A stretch of 64,000 nt of DNA from Achromobacter anxifer (lineage in GTDB: Bacteria; Pseudomonadota; Gammaproteobacteria; Burkholderiales; Burkholderiaceae_B): the NCBI RefSeq assembly GCF_903652925.1, contig NZ_CAHLAR010000002.1, forward strand, positions 767,670-831,669. The letters are read 5' to 3'. The translations under genes were made by a program, and so were the position numbers. Positions within the stretch are counted from its first letter, which is position 1; each line of letters begins with the position of its first letter. A model generated the notes under the pieces. The model made no database searches. It was not told the origin of the DNA and saw nothing but the letters and a program-made list of their open reading frames with translations. This document shows positions 33,543 through 43,684 of this stretch, one piece after another.

Positions 33543-35003
33543 ATGCGTCTCGTACAAAAAGCGCTCACCTTCGACGATGTGTTGCTGGTGCCTGCGTATT
33601 CCGAGGTCTTGCCTCGCGACACTTCCCTGGCTACGCGCCTCACTCGCAACATCACCCTGAACATCCCGCTCGTGTCCGCCGCCATGGACACCGTGACCGA
33701 ATCGCGCCTGGCCATTGCCATGGCGCAAGAGGGCGGCATCGGGATCATCCACAAGAATCTGTCCGCTGACGCCCAGGCCCGTGAAGTCGCCCGCGTCAAG
33801 CGCCACGAATTCGGCATCGTGATCGATCCGGTCACCGTCACCCCCCAGATGAAGGTGCGCGACGCCATCGCGTTGCAGCGCCAGCATGGCATCTCGGGCC
33901 TGCCGGTGGTCGAAGGGCGCAAGCTGGTCGGCATCGTGACCAACCGCGACCTGCGCTTCGAAGAAAACCTGGACCAGCCCCTGCGCAACATCATGACGCC
34001 GCAGGAACGCCTGGTCACCATGAAGGAAGGCGCCACGCTGGAAGAGGCGCAGTCCCTGATGCACAAGCACCGCCTGGAGCGCGTGCTGATCGTGAACGAC
34101 GGCTTTGAACTGCGCGGCCTGGCCACGGTCAAGGACATCGTCAAGAACACCGAACACCCGATGGCCAGCAAGGACGCCCAGGGCCAGCTGCGCGTGGGCG
34201 CTGCGGTCGGCGTGGGCGCCGGCACCGAAGAGCGCGTGGAAAAGCTGGTTGCGGCTGGCGTCGACGTCCTGATCGTCGACACCGCCCACGGCCATTCCAA
34301 GGGCGTGCTGGAAGGCGTGCGCTGGGTCAAGCAGAACTACCCCAAGGTTGAAGTCATCGGCGGCAACATCGCCACCGCCGCCGCCGCGCGCGCGCTGGTC
34401 GAGTACGGCGCCGACGGCGTCAAGGTCGGTATCGGCCCCGGTTCGATCTGCACCACCCGCATCGTGGCCGGCGTGGGCGTGCCGCAGATCCATGCCATCT
34501 CCGAAGTCGCGAAGGCGCTGGAAGGCACGGGTGTGCCCCTGATCGCCGACGGCGGCATCCGTTACTCGGGCGACGTCGCCAAGGCCCTGGCGGCCGGCGC
34601 TTTCGCCTGCATGATGGGCGGCATGTTCGCCGGCACGGAAGAAGCTCCCGGCGAAGTCGTGCTGTTCCAGGGCCGTTCGTACAAGTCCTACCGCGGCATG
34701 GGCAGCCTGGGCGCCATGACGGATGGCTCCGCCGACCGTTACTTCCAGGATCCGTCCAACAACGCCGACAAGCTGGTTCCCGAAGGCATCGAAGGCCGCG
34801 TCCCCTACAAGGGCAGCGTGCTGGCCATCATTTACCAACTGGTTGGCGGCATCCGCGCCTCGATGGGCTACTGCGGCTGCGCCACCATCGACGACATGCG
34901 CACCAAGACCGAATTCGTGGAGATCACCTCCGCGGGCGTGCGCGAGTCCCACGTGCACGACGTACAGATCACCAAGGAAGCGCCCAACTACCGCGCCGAC
35001 TGA
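33543..35003 (+). CDS. guaB: IMP dehydrogenase
   Basis: A 486-residue enzyme that oxidises IMP to XMP with NAD+, the first step toward [23 protein letters not shown] is the standard start; GGAG precedes the ATG at 33543, so the in-frame TTG at 33525 is not used. Two CBS domains lie at about 90-200 and catalytic C303 is in [10 protein letters not shown]. The next gene is guaA, the following pathway step. The prophage ends just upstream but leaves the promoter intact. Confidence 0.98.
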   Translation: MRLVQKALTFDDVLLVPAYSEVLPRDTSLATRLTRNITLNIPLVSAAMDTVTESRLAIAMAQEGGIGIIHKNLSADAQAREVARVKRHEFGIVIDPVTVTPQMKVRDAIALQRQHGISGLPVVEGRKLVGIVTNRDLRFEENLDQPLRNIMTPQERLVTMKEGATLEEAQSLMHKHRLERVLIVNDGFELRGLATVKDIVKNTEHPMASKDAQGQLRVGAAVGVGAGTEERVEKLVAAGVDVLIVDTAHGHSKGVLEGVRWVKQNYPKVEVIGGNIATAAAARALVEYGADGVKVGIGPGSICTTRIVAGVGVPQIHAISEVAKALEGTGVPLIADGGIRYSGDVAKALAAGAFACMMGGMFAGTEEAPGEVVLFQGRSYKSYRGMGSLGAMTDGSADRYFQDPSNNADKLVPEGIEGRVPYKGSVLAIIYQLVGGIRASMGYCGCATIDDMRTKTEFVEITSAGVRESHVHDVQITKEAPNYRAD

Positions 35004-35035
35004 TCCGTACAGTCAACTACAATGTCATGCATCGC

Positions 35036-35088
35036 GCACCGGCAAAACCGCAACATGAATCAGCGGTTTTGCCGGTGCGGTTTTATTT
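35036..35088 (+). terminator. strong terminator between guaB and guaA
   Basis: A perfect 16-bp stem (35036-35051 with 35063-35078), 11-base loop, then GGTTTTATTT. With this between them, guaA is expressed from read-through or from its own promoter in the short remaining gap (35089-35121), where no clear promoter is seen. Confidence 0.88.
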
Positions 35089-35121
35089 ACTGCGGTTTTA
35101 TTCTTTACCGGTAGAGTCTCC

Positions 35122-36714
35122 ATGCACCAGCGCATCCTCATTCTCGACTACGGTTCGCAAGTCACCCAGCTGATCGCCCGCCGCGTCCGCGAAGCCGGCG
35201 TCTACTCCGAAGTGCACCCTGGCGACGTCGACGACGCCTTCGTGCGCGACCAGATGGCGCAAGGCTTGAAGGGCATCATCCTGTCCGGCAGCCACGCTTC
35301 CGCCTACGAAGAAGGCTCCATGCGCGTGCCGCATGCGGTGTTCGAGCTGGGCGTGCCCGTCCTGGGCATCTGCTACGGCATGCAGTCCATGGCGCAGCAA
35401 CTGGGCGGCGTGGTCAGCTTCTCCGACCATCGCGAATTCGGCTACGCCGAAGTCCGGGCCCACGGCCACACCAAGCTGCTGGAAGGCCTGGAAGACTTTT
35501 CCACTGCCGAAGGCCACGGCATGCTGAAGGTCTGGATGAGCCACGGCGACAAGGTCACCGAGCTGCCCCCGGGCTTCAAGCTGATGGCTTCCACGCCGTC
35601 CTGCCCCATCGCCGGCATGGCCGACGAAGACCGCAAGTTCTACGCCGTCCAGTTCCACCCCGAAGTCACGCACACCGTCCAGGGCAAGGCCATGCTGGCC
35701 CGCTTCGTGAACGAGATCTGCGGCTGCGAAGGCGACTGGAACATGCCCGACTACGTGGCCGAAGCCGTTGCCCGCATCCGCGAGCAGGTCGGCGCGGACG
35801 AAGTCATCCTGGGCCTGTCCGGCGGCGTGGACTCCTCGGTTGCCGCGGCGCTGATCCACAAGGCCATCGGCGACCAGCTCACCTGCGTGTTCGTCGACCA
35901 CGGCCTCTTGCGCCTGGACGAAGGCAAGCAGGTCATGCAGACCTTCGCCGAAAACATGGGCGTGAAGATCATCCACGTCGACGCCACCGCCCAGTTCATG
36001 GGCAAGCTGGCCGGCGTGGCCGATCCGGAAGCCAAGCGCAAGATCATTGGCCGCGAATTCGTCGAAGTGTTCCAGGAACAGGCCGGCAAGCAGAAGAGCG
36101 CCAAGTGGCTGGCCCAGGGCACGATCTACCCCGACGTCATCGAATCCGCTGGCGCCAAGACCGGCAAGGCCACCTCCATCAAGTCGCACCACAACGTGGG
36201 CGGCCTGCCGGACACGCTGAACCTGCAACTGCTGGAGCCGCTGCGCGAACTGTTCAAGGACGAAGTCCGCGAGCTCGGCGTGGCCCTGGGCCTGCCGCCG
36301 CAGATGGTCTACCGCCACCCGTTCCCCGGCCCCGGCCTGGGCGTGCGCATCCTGGGCGAAGTCAAGCACGAGTACGCCGAACTGCTGCGCCGCGCTGACG
36401 CGATCTTCATCGAAGAGCTGCGCAACACCAAGGACGAGGCCAGCGGCCTGACCTGGTACGAACTGACCTCGCAAGCCTTCGCCGTGTTCCTGCCGGTCAA
36501 GTCGGTGGGCGTGATGGGCGACGGCCGCACCTACGAATATGTCGTGGCCCTGCGCGCCGTGCAGACGTTCGACTTCATGACCGCCGACTGGGCGCCGCTG
36601 CCGCATCCGCTGCTGGCGCGCGTGTCGTCGCGCATCATCAATGAAGTGCGCGGCATCAATCGTGTGGTGTATGACGTGTCGAGCAAGCCGCCTGCGACCA
36701 TCGAGTGGGAGTGA
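35122..36714 (+). CDS. guaA: GMP synthase (glutamine-hydrolysing)
   Basis: A 530-residue two-domain enzyme converting XMP to GMP. The N-terminal class I glutamine amidotransferase has nucleophile C84 (GICYGMQSM) and the downstream His/Glu in FHPEVTHT; the C-terminal ATP pyrophosphatase has the PP-loop LSGGVDSS, and the end [12 protein letters not shown] is the conserved terminus. Paired with guaB on the same strand. Length is typical. Confidence 0.98.
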   Translation: MHQRILILDYGSQVTQLIARRVREAGVYSEVHPGDVDDAFVRDQMAQGLKGIILSGSHASAYEEGSMRVPHAVFELGVPVLGICYGMQSMAQQLGGVVSFSDHREFGYAEVRAHGHTKLLEGLEDFSTAEGHGMLKVWMSHGDKVTELPPGFKLMASTPSCPIAGMADEDRKFYAVQFHPEVTHTVQGKAMLARFVNEICGCEGDWNMPDYVAEAVARIREQVGADEVILGLSGGVDSSVAAALIHKAIGDQLTCVFVDHGLLRLDEGKQVMQTFAENMGVKIIHVDATAQFMGKLAGVADPEAKRKIIGREFVEVFQEQAGKQKSAKWLAQGTIYPDVIESAGAKTGKATSIKSHHNVGGLPDTLNLQLLEPLRELFKDEVRELGVALGLPPQMVYRHPFPGPGLGVRILGEVKHEYAELLRRADAIFIEELRNTKDEASGLTWYELTSQAFAVFLPVKSVGVMGDGRTYEYVVALRAVQTFDFMTADWAPLPHPLLARVSSRIINEVRGINRVVYDVSSKPPATIEWE

Positions 36715-36738
36715 TCCCGCTGTTGTCGTGCGGTGAAT

Positions 36739-36769
36739 GAAAGAGGCGCCTCGGCGCCTCTTTCTTTTT
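36739..36769 (+). terminator. rho-independent terminator after guaA
   Basis: GAAAGAGGCGC (36739-36749) and GCGCCTCTTTC (36754-36764) form an 11-bp stem with a four-base loop followed by five T. It lies between the convergent guaA and MFS genes and may work in both directions. Confidence 0.9.
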
Positions 36770-36794
36770 GAGCCGCGAGATGAGAACGCTGCGG

Positions 36795-38048
36795 TCATCC
36801 CCTCAATCGCACCAAGAATGCTCCCAACGCCGTGACCGTCGCCAGCACCGTTACCGCGATCCATCCAAACTGCGCATACAGCAAGGCTGCCAATGCCGAT
36901 CCGATGGCCATGCCGATGAACATGCCGGTAAACAGCACCGCGTTGAGCCGGCTGCGGGCATTGGCATCGATGCCGTAGATGATGGTTTGGTGAGCGATCA
37001 GTGCGGCCTGTATGCCCAGGTCGAAGCCGATGGCGCTGGCGACCAGCAGCCCTAGCTGCGCGCCGGGTGCCATGAACGGGGCTACTCCCATGACGGCGAA
37101 GGACGCGACGACCAGACCTGCGCCTAGACGGGTGACCAGCGGGGCGCCGTGGCGGTCGGCGATGCGTCCGGCGATGGGAGCGGCCATGGCTCCTGCCGCG
37201 CCGGCCAGTCCGAAGGCGCCGGCGGCAGCCGCGCCCATGTGGAAGGGCTTGTCATGCAGCATGATGGCCAAGGTGGACCAGAAGGCGCTGAAGCCGATCG
37301 ACAGCAGGCCTTGGGCCCAAGTGGCGCGGCGCAGCGCAGCGTGTTGCTGCCATAGCGCGGCCAGCGATCGCAGCAGCGCGAAGTAGGGCAATTGCGTGCT
37401 GGCCTCGAAGCGCGGGAGCTGGCGCTTTGCGGCCAGGCCTACGAGCGCGATGCTGGCGGCGGCCACCGCGAACATGGCGCGCCAACCCCAGTTCTCGGCA
37501 ACGAAGCCGCTGACTACCCGGGACAGCAGGATGCCCAGCAGCAAGCCTGTCATCACTGTGCCGACGATTTTGCCGCGGTGCGCGGCTGGCGCCAATGTTG
37601 CGGCTGCCGGAACGATGTCCTGCGCCATCGTTGCGGACACGCCGATGGCCAGGCTGGCGGCCAGCAGTGTCTGCAAAGAGGGCGACAGAGCCGCCAGCAG
37701 CAGCGCGGCGAACAGGATGGCGGCCTTGGCCAGGATGATCCTGCGCCGGTCGTGGCGGTCGCCCAGTGGCGCCAGGAAGAGGATGCCCAGGGCATAGCCC
37801 AACTGGGTCAGCGTCGGCAGCAGTCCGACCGACTGGGGAGAGGCGCCGATGTCCGGGGCCAGCACTCCCAGCATGGGCTGGCTGTAGTACAGGGACGCGA
37901 CCGACAGACCGGCGCTGCTGGCCAGCATGAAGGTCAAGCGCAGCGGCAGCCCTGGGGAGGAGGCCGGATCCTGATCCTTGGCGGCGGTTGTTCGAGTGGA
38001 AGGGACGGCAGGCGACGTGCTGGCGGCTGACATGTTGGTGTGTTCCAT
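36795..38048 (-). CDS. MFS transporter, drug-efflux type
   Basis: A 417-residue protein with about 12 membrane segments after a hydrophilic N-terminal 30 residues. The motif A-like loop is APLGDRHDRRRIILAKA, and SLYYSQPMLGVLAPDIGASP in the first helix is typical of a widespread proteobacterial MFS group of putative multidrug or sugar efflux pumps. The start at 38048 is 10 bases after the FrnE-like gene, so both form one operon. It is divergent from a LysR gene that probably controls it. Substrate unknown. Confidence 0.85.
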   Translation of the reverse strand: MEHTNMSAASTSPAVPSTRTTAAKDQDPASSPGLPLRLTFMLASSAGLSVASLYYSQPMLGVLAPDIGASPQSVGLLPTLTQLGYALGILFLAPLGDRHDRRRIILAKAAILFAALLLAALSPSLQTLLAASLAIGVSATMAQDIVPAAATLAPAAHRGKIVGTVMTGLLLGILLSRVVSGFVAENWGWRAMFAVAAASIALVGLAAKRQLPRFEASTQLPYFALLRSLAALWQQHAALRRATWAQGLLSIGFSAFWSTLAIMLHDKPFHMGAAAAGAFGLAGAAGAMAAPIAGRIADRHGAPLVTRLGAGLVVASFAVMGVAPFMAPGAQLGLLVASAIGFDLGIQAALIAHQTIIYGIDANARSRLNAVLFTGMFIGMAIGSALAALLYAQFGWIAVTVLATVTALGAFLVRLRG

Positions 38049-38058
38049 GGTTGGGGGC

Positions 38059-38712
38059 TCAGTTGGCGGCCGGCGCGGCGGCCTGTTGGAGGGCTTGCAG
38101 GAATACCGCGGGCGGTTGTGCGCCGCTGATGAGTGAGCCGCCGATGCGCAGGGCGGGCACGGACCGGATGCCGTCGATCCGCGCCTGCCGTTCTCCAGCC
38201 GCGACTTCGCGCTCGCCAGCCGCAGTGGCCATGACGTCGCGGACCTCTTGCGCGTCAAAGCCGGCCTGGCTTGCAAGCGCGACCAGAACCTCCGCATTGC
38301 CGATGTTCCGGCCTTCGCTGAAATAGGCATGGAACACGGCAGCGAACAGCGCGTCGGTCTTATGCGCATCCCCCTTGCCGGCTGCAAAGGACATCAGCCG
38401 ATGGGCCAGTCGGGTGTTCGGGGTGATGGCCACGCGGTCGTAGCGAAAGTCGATGCCTGCGCGCTTGCCGGCGAGCGCTGCTTCCGCATCCATCGCCTGG
38501 GAACGGGCCCAGCTGCCGAACTTGGCGCTGCGATAGGTCTTGCGGTCCACGCCGTCCTCGGGCATGTCGGGGTTCAGTTCGCAGGGCGCGTACTGGATCG
38601 CCACGGGCGTATCCGGCGGCAGTTGGGCGAGGGCGGTTTTCAGGTGGCTATGGCCGATCCAGCACCACGGGCAGATGAAGTCGTAGGTGATTTGAATGTC
38701 GACGGATTTCAT
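38059..38712 (-). CDS. DsbA family oxidoreductase, FrnE-like
   Basis: A 217-residue thioredoxin-fold protein with the redox pair CPWC near the N-terminus (YDFICPWCWIGHSHLK), an inserted helical domain and the cis-Pro segment VPALRIGG. No signal peptide, so it is cytosolic as FrnE relatives are. First gene of an operon with an MFS exporter, divergent from a LysR regulator. Substrate unknown; such proteins handle disulphide stress or polyketide-like compounds. Confidence 0.85.
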   Translation of the reverse strand: MKSVDIQITYDFICPWCWIGHSHLKTALAQLPPDTPVAIQYAPCELNPDMPEDGVDRKTYRSAKFGSWARSQAMDAEAALAGKRAGIDFRYDRVAITPNTRLAHRLMSFAAGKGDAHKTDALFAAVFHAYFSEGRNIGNAEVLVALASQAGFDAQEVRDVMATAAGEREVAAGERQARIDGIRSVPALRIGGSLISGAQPPAVFLQALQQAAAPAAN

Positions 38713-38752
38713 GACGCAGGTCCTTGCGTTGAGGGAATAGCCAGATTAGTCT

Positions 38753-38809
38753 TTGCGATGAAATCAATGAATTAGTCGATATCGCAATCCAGTATTGCGT
38801 TTTTCGCAA
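38753..38809. promoter_or_regulatory. divergent control region with TTGCGAT repeats
   Basis: TTGCGAT (38753-38759) and ATCGCAA (38781-38787) form a 7-bp inverted repeat; TTGCG-TTTTT-CGCAA (38795-38809) forms another directly before the LysR start. These are candidate binding sites for the LysR protein encoded from 38818, which would autoregulate and control the FrnE-MFS operon. The same TTGCGATG half-site recurs upstream of the DoxX gene near 59.5 kb. Confidence 0.5.
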
Positions 38810-38817
38810 AGATAACC

Positions 38818-39732
38818 ATGGATAAACTACAAGCCTTGCGCGCCTTCCTTGACGTGGCCGAGTCCGGGGGATTCTCCAAAACCGCGCGGCGGCTGGGGGT
38901 CGCCACGTCTTCCGTCACGCGCCTGATCGATACCTTGGAGGAGTCTCTCGGTACGGCGCTGTTGACCCGGTCGACGCGCCGGGTAACTCTGACCGACGCG
39001 GGAGCGACATACCTTGAGCAGGTATCCAGGGTCGTGTCGGATCTGGAGGAGGCCGACGGCAGCGTGTCGGACGTCGGGGCTGTCGCGGTCGGGCCCTTGA
39101 GGGTTTCCTTGCCGGTGACTTTCGCGCGCCTCTGCCTGGGACCCCATATATCGGGTTTCCTGCGCGAGAATCCGCGCGTCTCACTGGATCTGGTGCTATC
39201 CGATGCGTATGTAGACTTGGTCGCGGAGCGGATCGACGTCGCGGTCCGCATCGGCACGCCGGCCTTGCAGCCTCAATTGATCGTGCGCAAGTTGGCCGAG
39301 CACCGGCGCTATGTGGTGGCTAGCCACGCGTACCTGGAGCGGCGCGGCACGCCTGCGGCGCCAGAAGAGCTGACGCAGCACGATTGTGCGCGATTCGCCT
39401 ATCAGGCAGGTCCGCAACGCTGGTCGTTCCTGCGGGGCGATGGCCACATGCAGCATGTGGAGGTGCAGGGGCGTCTGGCCGCCAACAACTCGGACATGGT
39501 GCGCGAAGCCGTGCTGGATGGCTTGGGCATTGCGTTGCTGGCGGAATGGCTGATCGGGGAGGACGTGCGGGCCGGACGGCTGCGGCGGCTTTTCGAGGAC
39601 TATGAGGTCAATCCGCAAGAGCAGAGCGTGTGCGTTCATGCGGCGTATCTGCCGAATCGCAGGCACTCCAAAAAGGTCCAGGTCTTTCTGGATTTTCTCC
39701 AGATGCACCTTGCGAGGAACACGGCCGGCTGA
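38818..39732 (+). CDS. LysR family regulator
   Basis: A 304-residue LysR protein: winged HTH at residues 1-60 (LQALRAFLDVAESGGFSKTA, RRLGVATSSVTRLIDTLE) and a substrate-binding domain from about 90. Divergent from the FrnE-like and MFS genes, with palindromic TTGCG sites between them, so it likely regulates those genes. The inducer is unknown. Confidence 0.92.
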   Translation: MDKLQALRAFLDVAESGGFSKTARRLGVATSSVTRLIDTLEESLGTALLTRSTRRVTLTDAGATYLEQVSRVVSDLEEADGSVSDVGAVAVGPLRVSLPVTFARLCLGPHISGFLRENPRVSLDLVLSDAYVDLVAERIDVAVRIGTPALQPQLIVRKLAEHRRYVVASHAYLERRGTPAAPEELTQHDCARFAYQAGPQRWSFLRGDGHMQHVEVQGRLAANNSDMVREAVLDGLGIALLAEWLIGEDVRAGRLRRLFEDYEVNPQEQSVCVHAAYLPNRRHSKKVQVFLDFLQMHLARNTAG

Positions 39733-39748
39733 GGGGAAGCGGCGGCGG

Positions 39749-40915
39749 TTATGAACGCAAGCCGCAGATATCGCGCAACTGCGCGATATCCGGTTCCACC
39801 CCCAGCCCCGGCGCGTTTCCGAGCAATGCCTCTCCTTCCACGATCACGCTCAAAGCCGGACTGAGCGCCACACGCAGCGGATTCTCGTTGGCGTCGATTT
39901 CAAGCATGCCGCCGGCTTTTCCGCGGGCCGCGAGAACATGCGCCGAAGCAAGCTGGCCCACGCCCGCGCCCAGGAAATGCGGGCAATAACGCAGTCCCGC
40001 TTCATGGATCCGGTCAATGACGGGCAGGCAGCCGGAAATGCCGCCCCATTTGGCCAGGTCCGGCTGCACCACGCTCAGCGTCCTGCTCTGGATCATCGCC
40101 TTGAAGGCATCTGAACCGATGAGGTTCTCTCCTGCAGCAAGCGGAATCCCCGCTTTTTCCGCCAACTGCGCCCATTCCGAGACGGGACGGTCCGCGCGCA
40201 GCGGTTCCTCCAGCCAGCGCGGCGTGAATTCGCGCAAGCGGCTGGCCATGTTCAGCGCGCCCTCCAGATCCCAGGCCTGATTGGCGTCCAGCATGAGTTC
40301 GTTGCCTTCGGGCAGCCAGGCGTGAACCGTCTTGACGTTCGCGAGATCCCGCTCCGCGCCGAAGCCCACCTTGAGTTTGAAGGCGCGATAACCCTCCGCG
40401 TGTTTGGCGAGCACCGTGTCTTCCGGACGGTCCGGGTTGATGCCGCTTGCATAGACGCGGACTACGCCTGAGGCGCCGCCCAGGAATTGCCACAGCGGCA
40501 CGCCGGCCCGGCGGGACTGCATGTCCCACAAGGCCAGATCGATGCCCGCGATCACCTGGGCGATGGGGCCCGGCTCGCCGGATTGGATGGCGAGCACCGC
40601 CGTGCGCGCGCTCATGAGGTCGAACGCGGCCTGCGCCGAGGCGCAGGGCTGGCCAATGAGCAGCGGCGCGACGACGGTTTCAAGCAGGCGGGCGCGGTGT
40701 TCCGCGCCGCAAGCCGGGAAGTTGCACCAGATCTCCCCCCAGCCCACCGCGCCGTCCGCGTCTTCCACCCGCACCAGCAGGGCGGGGCGGTCAAGCATGG
40801 TGCCGAACGAGGTCTGTACCGGACGCTTGACCGGCCAGCGCAGCACGAAGGCCTCGATGCGCGCCAGCGTGAAAGGTTCGAGGGCCCAAGCTTGCTTGAT
40901 ATTAGGGTTTGTCAT
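39749..40915 (-). CDS. mandelate racemase/muconate lactonizing enzyme family protein
   Basis: A 388-residue enolase-superfamily enzyme. The KxK motif is in FKLKVGFG, metal ligands are D in LDANQAW, E in LEEPL and E in AAGENL, and a C-terminal His is in CPHFLGAG. Such enzymes abstract the alpha-proton of a carboxylate, giving racemisation, dehydration or lactonisation. Divergent from an ABC transporter-GMC oxidoreductase-GntR operon, sharing an inverted-repeat operator, so it probably acts on the imported compound. The actual substrate cannot be told. Confidence 0.88.
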   Translation of the reverse strand: MTNPNIKQAWALEPFTLARIEAFVLRWPVKRPVQTSFGTMLDRPALLVRVEDADGAVGWGEIWCNFPACGAEHRARLLETVVAPLLIGQPCASAQAAFDLMSARTAVLAIQSGEPGPIAQVIAGIDLALWDMQSRRAGVPLWQFLGGASGVVRVYASGINPDRPEDTVLAKHAEGYRAFKLKVGFGAERDLANVKTVHAWLPEGNELMLDANQAWDLEGALNMASRLREFTPRWLEEPLRADRPVSEWAQLAEKAGIPLAAGENLIGSDAFKAMIQSRTLSVVQPDLAKWGGISGCLPVIDRIHEAGLRYCPHFLGAGVGQLASAHVLAARGKAGGMLEIDANENPLRVALSPALSVIVEGEALLGNAPGLGVEPDIAQLRDICGLRS

Positions 40916-40928
40916 GGCATTAAGTTGT

Positions 40929-40960
40929 TAAGTGCTGGTCTATAGTATGTTTAGCACTTA
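40929..40960. promoter_or_regulatory. inverted repeat, probable GntR operator
   Basis: TAAGTGCT (40929-40936) and AGCACTTA (40953-40960) are perfect inverted copies 16 bases apart, between the divergent enolase-family gene and the ABC operon. TATAGTATG between the arms resembles a -10. The GntR protein at the end of the operon (45345-46064) is the natural candidate to bind here. Confidence 0.65.
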
Positions 40961-40996
40961 CGGATTGCAACTCAGGTCTAACCCTCTATAAACACC

Positions 40997-41764
40997 ATGC
41001 GTCTTCCGTCCTTCATCTCGCGTCCGCTGCTCATCGCGGCGCCATGGCTATGCATACTTGGGCTGTGGCTGGCCATCAGGGCCAGCGGGCTCGTCAGTCC
41101 CGCGCTCGTGCCTTCGCCTGCCGCTGTCGTCGAAAAGTTCATCGAGCTCTCCAAGGACCGCCTGTGGCTGGACATCTGGATGTCGGCCCGCCGCGTGTTC
41201 ATCGGGGTTACGTTCGGCATCCTCGTCGCCGTGCCGGTTGGTTTTTGCCTGGGCTGGTATCGCGGGCTGCGGGCCTTCATCGATCCCGTCATCAATTTCT
41301 TCCGCGCGCTCCCGCCGATCGCGCTGATACCGCTGGTGATCGTCTACTTCGGGATCGGCGAATCGGCCAAGACCGCCATCCTGTTCTACGCCTCGTTCTT
41401 TGCGGGCGTCATCGTGATGTACGAAGGGATCGCGCAGATCAGCCCGATCTTCGTGCGGGTCGCCCGCACGCTGGGCGCCAATGACGTGGAGATCTTCACC
41501 AAGATCATCGTTCCGCTCACCGTGCCGCACATCCTGACCGCCATCCGGGTGGCGCTGGGCGTGGCCTGGGCAACGCTGGTGGCGTCCGAACTCATCGCGG
41601 CCCAGCAGGGGCTCGGGGCGCTCATCCAGAACGCGTCTTCGTTCTTCCAGCTGGACGTGATCTACGTCGGGATCATCTGCATCGGCCTCATCGCGATGCT
41701 GATGGACCTGGCCCTCAGGGCCGCAAGCCGGCGCCTGGTCGCCTGGCAAGACCGCATCGCCTGA
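40997..41764 (+). CDS. ABC transporter permease, SsuC/TauC type
   Basis: A 255-residue inner-membrane protein with about six helices and the EAA loop (EGIAQISPIFVRVARTLGAN then IIVPLTVPHILTAIRVALG). It belongs to the nitrate/sulfonate/taurine importer class. First gene of a five-gene operon (permease, ATPase, binding protein, GMC oxidoreductase, GntR regulator). Confidence 0.93.
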   Translation: MRLPSFISRPLLIAAPWLCILGLWLAIRASGLVSPALVPSPAAVVEKFIELSKDRLWLDIWMSARRVFIGVTFGILVAVPVGFCLGWYRGLRAFIDPVINFFRALPPIALIPLVIVYFGIGESAKTAILFYASFFAGVIVMYEGIAQISPIFVRVARTLGANDVEIFTKIIVPLTVPHILTAIRVALGVAWATLVASELIAAQQGLGALIQNASSFFQLDVIYVGIICIGLIAMLMDLALRAASRRLVAWQDRIA

Positions 41765-41788
41765 GACCGACCCTGGACATCCAAGACC

Positions 41789-42652
41789 ATGACCATCAGC
41801 ACCCAACTGCGCAGCGTGGATACCTCTTCGGCCGCACCCGCCGCGGATCCGAAAGTCAGGATCCGCTTCGATAACGTCACGGTGGACTTTCCCACCGCCA
41901 CGGGCCCGATGCGGGTGGTGGACGGCGTGACCCTGGACATCCGGGACGGCGAGTTCGTGTCCATCATCGGCCCCTCGGGCTGCGGCAAGACGACCTTGAT
42001 GAATATCGTTGGCGGCTTCGTGCAGCCCAGCGCCGGCGCCGTGACGCTGGACGGCAAGCCCGTCACGGCGCCCGGACCGGACCGCGGCGTGATCTTCCAG
42101 GAATACGGCGTGTTTCCCTGGCTCACGGTCCGCGGCAACATCGAATTCGGCATGAAGCTCGCGGCCAACAAAGTGGGTGCGAAGGAACGCGCCGAGGTCT
42201 GCCAGCGCTACATGAAGCTGATGGGCCTGACCGATTTCGCCGATCACTTTCCCAAGCATCTGTCCGGCGGCATGCGGCAGCGGCTGGCGATCGCGCGCGC
42301 CTACGCCGTCAATCCGCAGTTCCTGTTGATGGACGAGCCCTTTGGCGCGCTGGATGCGCAGACGCGCACCGCCATGCAGGACCTGCTGCTGGAAGTGCTG
42401 CAGACCGAGGGCAAGACGGTGATGCTGATCACCCATTCGGTGGACGAAGCCATCTACCTGTCGTCGAAGATCGTCGTGGTCACGGCCCGGCCCTCCAAGG
42501 TCCGGAAGGTGATCGAGGTTCCATTCGGCTACCCCCGCTCGGAGCGGGTCCACGAAGACCCGCGTTTTGTCGAGTTGAGCCGTGAAATCCGGGAACTGGT
42601 GATGTTCGAGTACCAGGCCCAGGCCCGCCAATCCGTCCGACCGACCGATTGA
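41789..42652 (+). CDS. ABC transporter ATP-binding protein, SsuB/TauB type
   Basis: A 287-residue ATPase: Walker A GPSGCGKTT, signature LSGGMRQR, Walker B LLMDEPFGALD, and H-loop ITHSVDEA. It powers the adjacent SsuC-like permease. The first 25 residues are a longer hydrophilic lead than usual. A 24-base gap separates it from the permease gene. Confidence 0.95.
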   Translation: MTISTQLRSVDTSSAAPAADPKVRIRFDNVTVDFPTATGPMRVVDGVTLDIRDGEFVSIIGPSGCGKTTLMNIVGGFVQPSAGAVTLDGKPVTAPGPDRGVIFQEYGVFPWLTVRGNIEFGMKLAANKVGAKERAEVCQRYMKLMGLTDFADHFPKHLSGGMRQRLAIARAYAVNPQFLLMDEPFGALDAQTRTAMQDLLLEVLQTEGKTVMLITHSVDEAIYLSSKIVVVTARPSKVRKVIEVPFGYPRSERVHEDPRFVELSREIRELVMFEYQAQARQSVRPTD

Positions 42653-42685
42653 GCCCGCGTCAGCAGCCCATAACAAGGAGACTCC

Positions 42686-43684
42686 ATGAAGCTCAATCGC
42701 AGAACCCTGCTCAAGGCCGGCGTAGCCGCATCCATCGCAGGCATCGCCGCCCCGGTCATGGGCCAGACGCGCAAGAAGTTGCGCGTCGGCTACCTGCACA
42801 CGCCCGCCGTCGACGGGCACTTGTGGCTGGGCATGCAAATGGGCAGCTACGCCAAGCATGGCCTGGAACTGGAACCCATCGTCTTTACGACGGGCCTGGA
42901 GATCTTCCAGGCCATGATAGGCGGCAGCCTGGATGTGCTGGCCACCGGCGCGGTCGTTTCGAACTTCCCGGCCCGGGGCCAGGGCAAGGTCTTCCTGGTG
43001 AACGACATCGAGTACGGGACCGCCCAGCTCTGGGTGCGCGACGATTCGATCAAGACCGTTGCCGACCTGAAGGGCCAGCAGATTTCGACGACGACGGGCA
43101 CGACCGCCCACGTGTTCCTGGACAGGGCATTGCGCGCGGCCAAGCTCGACCCGGGCAAGGACGTAAGAATCGTCAACCAACGCATGGCCGACGCGGTGAC
43201 CTCATTCGTGTCGGGCGCGGTCAATGCGCTGGCGCTGTGGGTTCCGTTCGACACGGTCGTCCGGTCCAAGGTGCCGAACGCGCGCATGCTGATCGACGCC
43301 TCCGCGTTCTATCCGGAGGCAGCCATCATGGGCGGATGGGCAGCCAGGAACGATTTTTACGAGGCCCAGAAGCCGGCCATCCGTAGTCTCATCGCCGCCT
43401 GGGGCGAGGCCAACGACGTCATCGTCAAGACGCCGGATACGGCGATCGAGACGCTGCAGAAGTCCCAATACAAGGACGTCCCGCTTGAGGAATTCAAGGC
43501 GCAGTTCAAGCAGGCCAAGTACTTCTCCACGGCCGAGTGGCGCACCAAGTATGAGGATGGCTCCGTGACCCGGTGGCTGCAGCAGGTGACTGACTTCTTC
43601 GCCCAGGCGGGGAATATCGCCAATCCCGTGCCCGCCGCGCGCTACTTCGATCCCACGGCCTATCTCGAGGCGATCAAGGCATGA
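42686..43684 (+). CDS. ABC transporter substrate-binding protein, SsuA/NMT1-like
   Basis: A 332-residue periplasmic binding protein. The N-terminus NRRTLLKAGVAASIAGIAAP has a twin-arginine-like signal ending near VMGQ. The mature part (LRVGYLHTPAVDGHLWLGMQ, GGSLDVLATGAVVSNFPARG) matches the nitrate/sulfonate/taurine family. It overlaps the GMC oxidoreductase gene by ATGA. The ligand is not deducible; the neighbouring enolase-family and GMC enzymes suggest a hydroxy- or sugar-derived acid. Confidence 0.92.
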   Translation: MKLNRRTLLKAGVAASIAGIAAPVMGQTRKKLRVGYLHTPAVDGHLWLGMQMGSYAKHGLELEPIVFTTGLEIFQAMIGGSLDVLATGAVVSNFPARGQGKVFLVNDIEYGTAQLWVRDDSIKTVADLKGQQISTTTGTTAHVFLDRALRAAKLDPGKDVRIVNQRMADAVTSFVSGAVNALALWVPFDTVVRSKVPNARMLIDASAFYPEAAIMGGWAARNDFYEAQKPAIRSLIAAWGEANDVIVKTPDTAIETLQKSQYKDVPLEEFKAQFKQAKYFSTAEWRTKYEDGSVTRWLQQVTDFFAQAGNIANPVPAARYFDPTAYLEAIKA

